From Polytrichum commune (lineage: Eukaryota; Streptophyta; Polytrichopsida; Polytrichales; Polytrichaceae), in the NCBI GenBank assembly GCA_950295325.1, contig OX485804.1, forward strand, positions 1,426,001 to 1,490,000: a stretch of 64,000 nt of DNA. The letters are read 5' to 3'. Shown in pieces: positions 60,270-64,000 of this stretch. Position numbers and translations under genes: made by a program. The notes under the pieces were generated by a model that saw nothing but the letters and a program-made list of their open reading frames with translations, searched no databases and was not told the origin of the DNA. Position 1 is the first letter of the stretch. The number at the start of each line of letters is the position of its first letter.

Positions 60270-61130
60270 CTCTAGAGTGGTTGAGTGCAATAGCCTCCAT
60301 GAGATAGAACCTAGTATCGACTTCATGTTTCAATTGAAGTACTTGAGACTCCCTAATACTACATCTTCTAATAATTATTCAAAGTTATCTCTAATGGAGG
60401 CATATATACTCCAAAATAAAGTGTTTCGCATTTTCAATTACATTATAAGAGCAAGAGTAGCATAGTCTATTATCTCTAGAAATAGGGATAGTTGACCACC
60501 GTCCAATTTCAATCAAAATTCTATGAGTCAAGGTGTAGTAAGCAACATAAATATTGCGTTGGGGTGCTATCAATGGTCGCTTCAAGTACAATTCACATTC
60601 GTATTTGTGAAAATCCTTGAGGTGGAAGTAATCCAATTTCTTCCTTGAGAGATGGAAAGAGTCCACTCTTTAGCAAAACAAAAAAAACAAAAAAAAAAAA
60701 AAAGCCACCTTGAGATTATCAAATATGAATTTTGATGGTGTTGGATTGTCATGGGTTTTCCATTAAGATAGACCCCATAAGCCTTCCACATGGTTGTTAA
60801 TTTGTGCAATGTGTCAAATCCTTGTTCGGTAAGGTGTTGAGAAAATGAAGTTGCTTGACTATCTAACCAAGAGGAGGGTAGGTGGGCAAGCCATTGTTGA
60901 AAACCTATAGTTAGCTCAAGAGCATATAATTCCATGGGAAGTTCTCCAAATTCAACCAACAAAATATGATAGGTTATCATATAATGTATTTTGATTTGAG
61001 ACATCATATGTATCTTTATGCCCTGCTCAAAAAGTTTCCAATGAGAATTTTTTAAGTCACCCCCCAAATCTCAATGCCATGTGTAAAGGTTAGAAGCACC
61101 AAAACATTGAGTAGCTTAAGTTTCAACACC
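60270..61130 (-). pseudogene. LINE fragment, C-terminal part, related to the 21-23 kb copy
   Basis: On the minus strand it opens with a LTFTHGIEIWGGDLKNSHW segment near 61120 and continues FGELPMELYALELTIGFQQW, SFHLSRKKLDYFHLKDFHKY and a Cys-rich LCYSCSYNVIENAKHF end, a zinc-knuckle-like tail known in plant LINEs. Order and content match 22950-23700. Frame changes and an A/T-rich expansion at 60678-60702 make it dead. The RT core is missing. Confidence 0.75.
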
Positions 61131-62260
61131 CCACTTTTATTAAGGTAGAGGGTGCTAAAACCAACCCTTTGGATGTGTGCCTTTGCACTGCAACTACATT
61201 ATCATAATTTATTTATTTTAAATGTATTTTCACTGCAATGTGAATATAGTAGGCAATTATTTCCATAGAATTTCAACATTGTCATAAGGCGTTTAGGATT
61301 TAGGGTCAATATTGAGTGTGTTGACTAGGGTTTGGTATAAGTTAGAAACACACGTAACAAACATTTTGAACACTTGAAAGCTTTGATATGTTTGAAATTT
61401 TCATATGTATGTTCAAAGATTTCAAGCAAATTCATAAGGAAGTTGATGGAATTGAGGTTAAGAAAACTTGACATCATGTGATTTACATGTGATTGACGAT
61501 TGTCGAGATTTCTTATAATCTGAAGTGATTGCATAGCCCCCCCTCCTCCCTCGGTGGGCAATGTTGAGTGTTCAAATGTGAATCGTCCTTGACCAATAAT
61601 ATCACCACACTAAATATGTAAACTAGTGTGGACCATGTTACTAAATCAAATGTTTAGAAAGGTATTGGTTTCAAAGCATGGAGTTGCCCAATTTGGTGTC
61701 GGAATTGGATCACTTACAATAAGTAGTTGGCATTTCTACCACTTGAGCCATCACGTGCTTGGATCAACCACTTTAGTATAAAATGGTGATTTCACTTTTC
61801 AAAACATAAGGGAGTGTGACGAGGGATTAATTTTATTACAAAAAAAATGATCATGTAATATGGTGTCAAGTTTGTGGTGGGGTGTAATAGGGACATTTAT
61901 AAATGAATACAGGAGGTTGTTACATTTAAAAATAAATAAATAATCATATTTCCATTTTTGTAACAAGTTGTGGGGGTGGGTTTGGTAGGGTTCTCATCTA
62001 CAATAATGAACATTCAAGTTTGATTGAGTTTAGTCTCCATGTCATTTTCTAGGATGTCCCAACCATCTAGATGATGACACGTGACACTTTAAACAATAAA
62101 TCTATGCCTTTTCTGACATATGTGTGGGGGCAACTCAATTTCATCATCCCACGAGCATTTTGACTTCCCAAACTTTAGATCAACTTATTTCTTTTTCGTT
62201 TTCCATTGTAAACAAAATAAGTGTCTTCCACACTATTATGACATTCTATTTGCAATTTTG
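61131..62260. other. Unassigned AT-rich DNA
   Basis: Only a small hairpin (CACACTAAATATGTAAACTAGTGTGG-like, at 61607-61632) is notable. No gene is supported. Confidence 0.4.
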
Positions 62261-62504
62261 GGAGAGAGAGAATTATCGTATACGAGCATACCTCTCATTC
62301 ATCCAACATAAAAACTTTGAAATAATATGCAACAAGGAGGTTAAATTTTTAAAGTTGATATGATACCGAAATTAGCTTCAAAACCCCCAAGATAATATAC
62401 TTGAAGTCATTTGAGATAAATCGACAACAAACCTATAAGGGTCAGGTTTTGGTATTGGATGGATGAGAGGTGCACTTGTATATGATAATTCTCTCTTTCT
62501 CTCC
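62261..62504. mobile_element. Mutator-like MITE, family K copy 2, near the UAP56 promoter
   Basis: 244 bp with ends GAGAGAGAGAATTATCGTAT and ATATGATAATTCTCTCTTTC. It is flanked by a 9-bp direct repeat with one mismatch (GCAATTTTG at 62252-62260, GCAGTTTTG at 62505-62513). The right end lies about 440 bp upstream of the UAP56 start codon. The 9-bp duplication fits the Mutator group. Confidence 0.75.
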
Positions 62505-62513
62505 GCAGTTTTG

Positions 62514-62947
62514 TAGTGCCCGCAAGCTAATTGGCAACTTACTTTCACTTTTTCGAACTGCAAACCGGGTCCACCAGTCACTTCCCTCCCAATTTCCAGG
62601 ACAGATAGCAGCCCTCCGATCCTTAGTATAGCGGAGCAGATTATGCCACGTAATCAAAGCCGTTTGCCGTGCTTCCCAAGTGGCCCTGCCAATGTACGTC
62701 GTCAGATCTTGATCGGACAATGGGGTTTGGCAGATTAGGGTTTGAAGATGTGTGCATGCGGAAGGGTTCTTTTCTTTGCGTGAGTCTGCACATGAGGGTT
62801 TGGTTCTGTCGATACTTACTTTTGTGTTTCTCATTTTGCATCGTTTGTTCTTCGTCGGGTAAGGTGTCCGAAGGTATCTTAGCTTCCCAGGCTGCAGTCG
62901 AGCATTAGGCCGTTGTGTTTTCTCTTCCATAACGCTCGATCGTCAAC
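62514..62947 (+). promoter_or_regulatory. UAP56 promoter and leader region
   Basis: TTAGGGTTT, the inverse telo-box core, lies at 62735-62743 about 200 bp before the start, and another TGAGGGTTTGG patch lies near 62792. The sequence directly before the ATG (CGATCGTCAACATGG) gives A at -3 and G at +4. The open frame crossing this stretch on the minus strand is an overlap artefact with no domain. Confidence 0.5.
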
Positions 62948-63914
<967 letters not shown>

Positions 63915-64000
63915 TAGGTCCTTATCTTTCGGAGATATATCATTGTTATGTTGCATGTCTGATAGGATGATAAAGCCCTAACACGTTATATGAAAAAAAC

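Noticed and set aside
62442-62930. 162-codon open frame on the minus strand across the UAP56 leader
   Set aside because: It spans the family K MITE end and the leader, has no domain and no splice context, and opposes a clear gene start.

Overview
This is nuclear DNA from a land plant. The evidence is canonical GT-AG introns, plant-type gene families (F-box/kelch, DUF604 fringe-like glycosyltransferase, a plant alpha/beta hydrolase with a His-rich tail, ribosomal protein uS10/RPS20, the mRNA-export helicase UAP56) and a very high load of small non-autonomous DNA transposons (MITEs). The sequence does not identify the species. Gene density is about one per 10 kb. I find no LTR retrotransposon or viral fossil that I can support, no tRNA or rRNA gene and no CRISPR array.

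Layout. Positions 1-14 kb hold only repeats: a broken pogo/Tigger-like transposase and MITEs of at least six families. An F-box/kelch gene (+, coding 16154-20122, leader upstream) follows. Next is a LINE fossil (21.2-23.7 kb) with two DNA elements nested in it. 24-29 kb is repeats and unassigned DNA. A fringe-like glycosyltransferase (-, 29092-33191) is followed by 10 kb of MITEs. Then come a membrane alpha/beta hydrolase (-, 44154-47839), an unrecognised two-TM coiled-coil protein that looks plastid-targeted (-, 50255-52941), RPS20 (+, 57597-59025), a second LINE fragment (60.3-61.1 kb, -), and the 5' end of UAP56/SUB2 (+, from 62948, running off the window). The genes look like unrelated single loci and not a pathway cluster. 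RPS20 and UAP56 are housekeeping genes with telo-box-like motifs near their starts.

The most unusual signal is shared by the genes rather than lying in any one product. Five of the six genes carry diverged local tandem duplications of roughly 180-490 bp in the leader or first intron. In several, the duplicated unit covers a splice junction or the start codon and leaves decoy sites: a decoy donor in the glycosyltransferase, decoy acceptors in the hydrolase, a decayed acceptor plus ATG-to-ATA copy in the F-box leader, and a second start codon with a short uORF upstream of the hydrolase. RPS20 is the exception. Two MITE groups are also notable: one whose ends are self-complementary palindromes, and a hAT-like one whose inverted repeats are mostly a G/C homopolymer and which has clean 8-bp target duplications.
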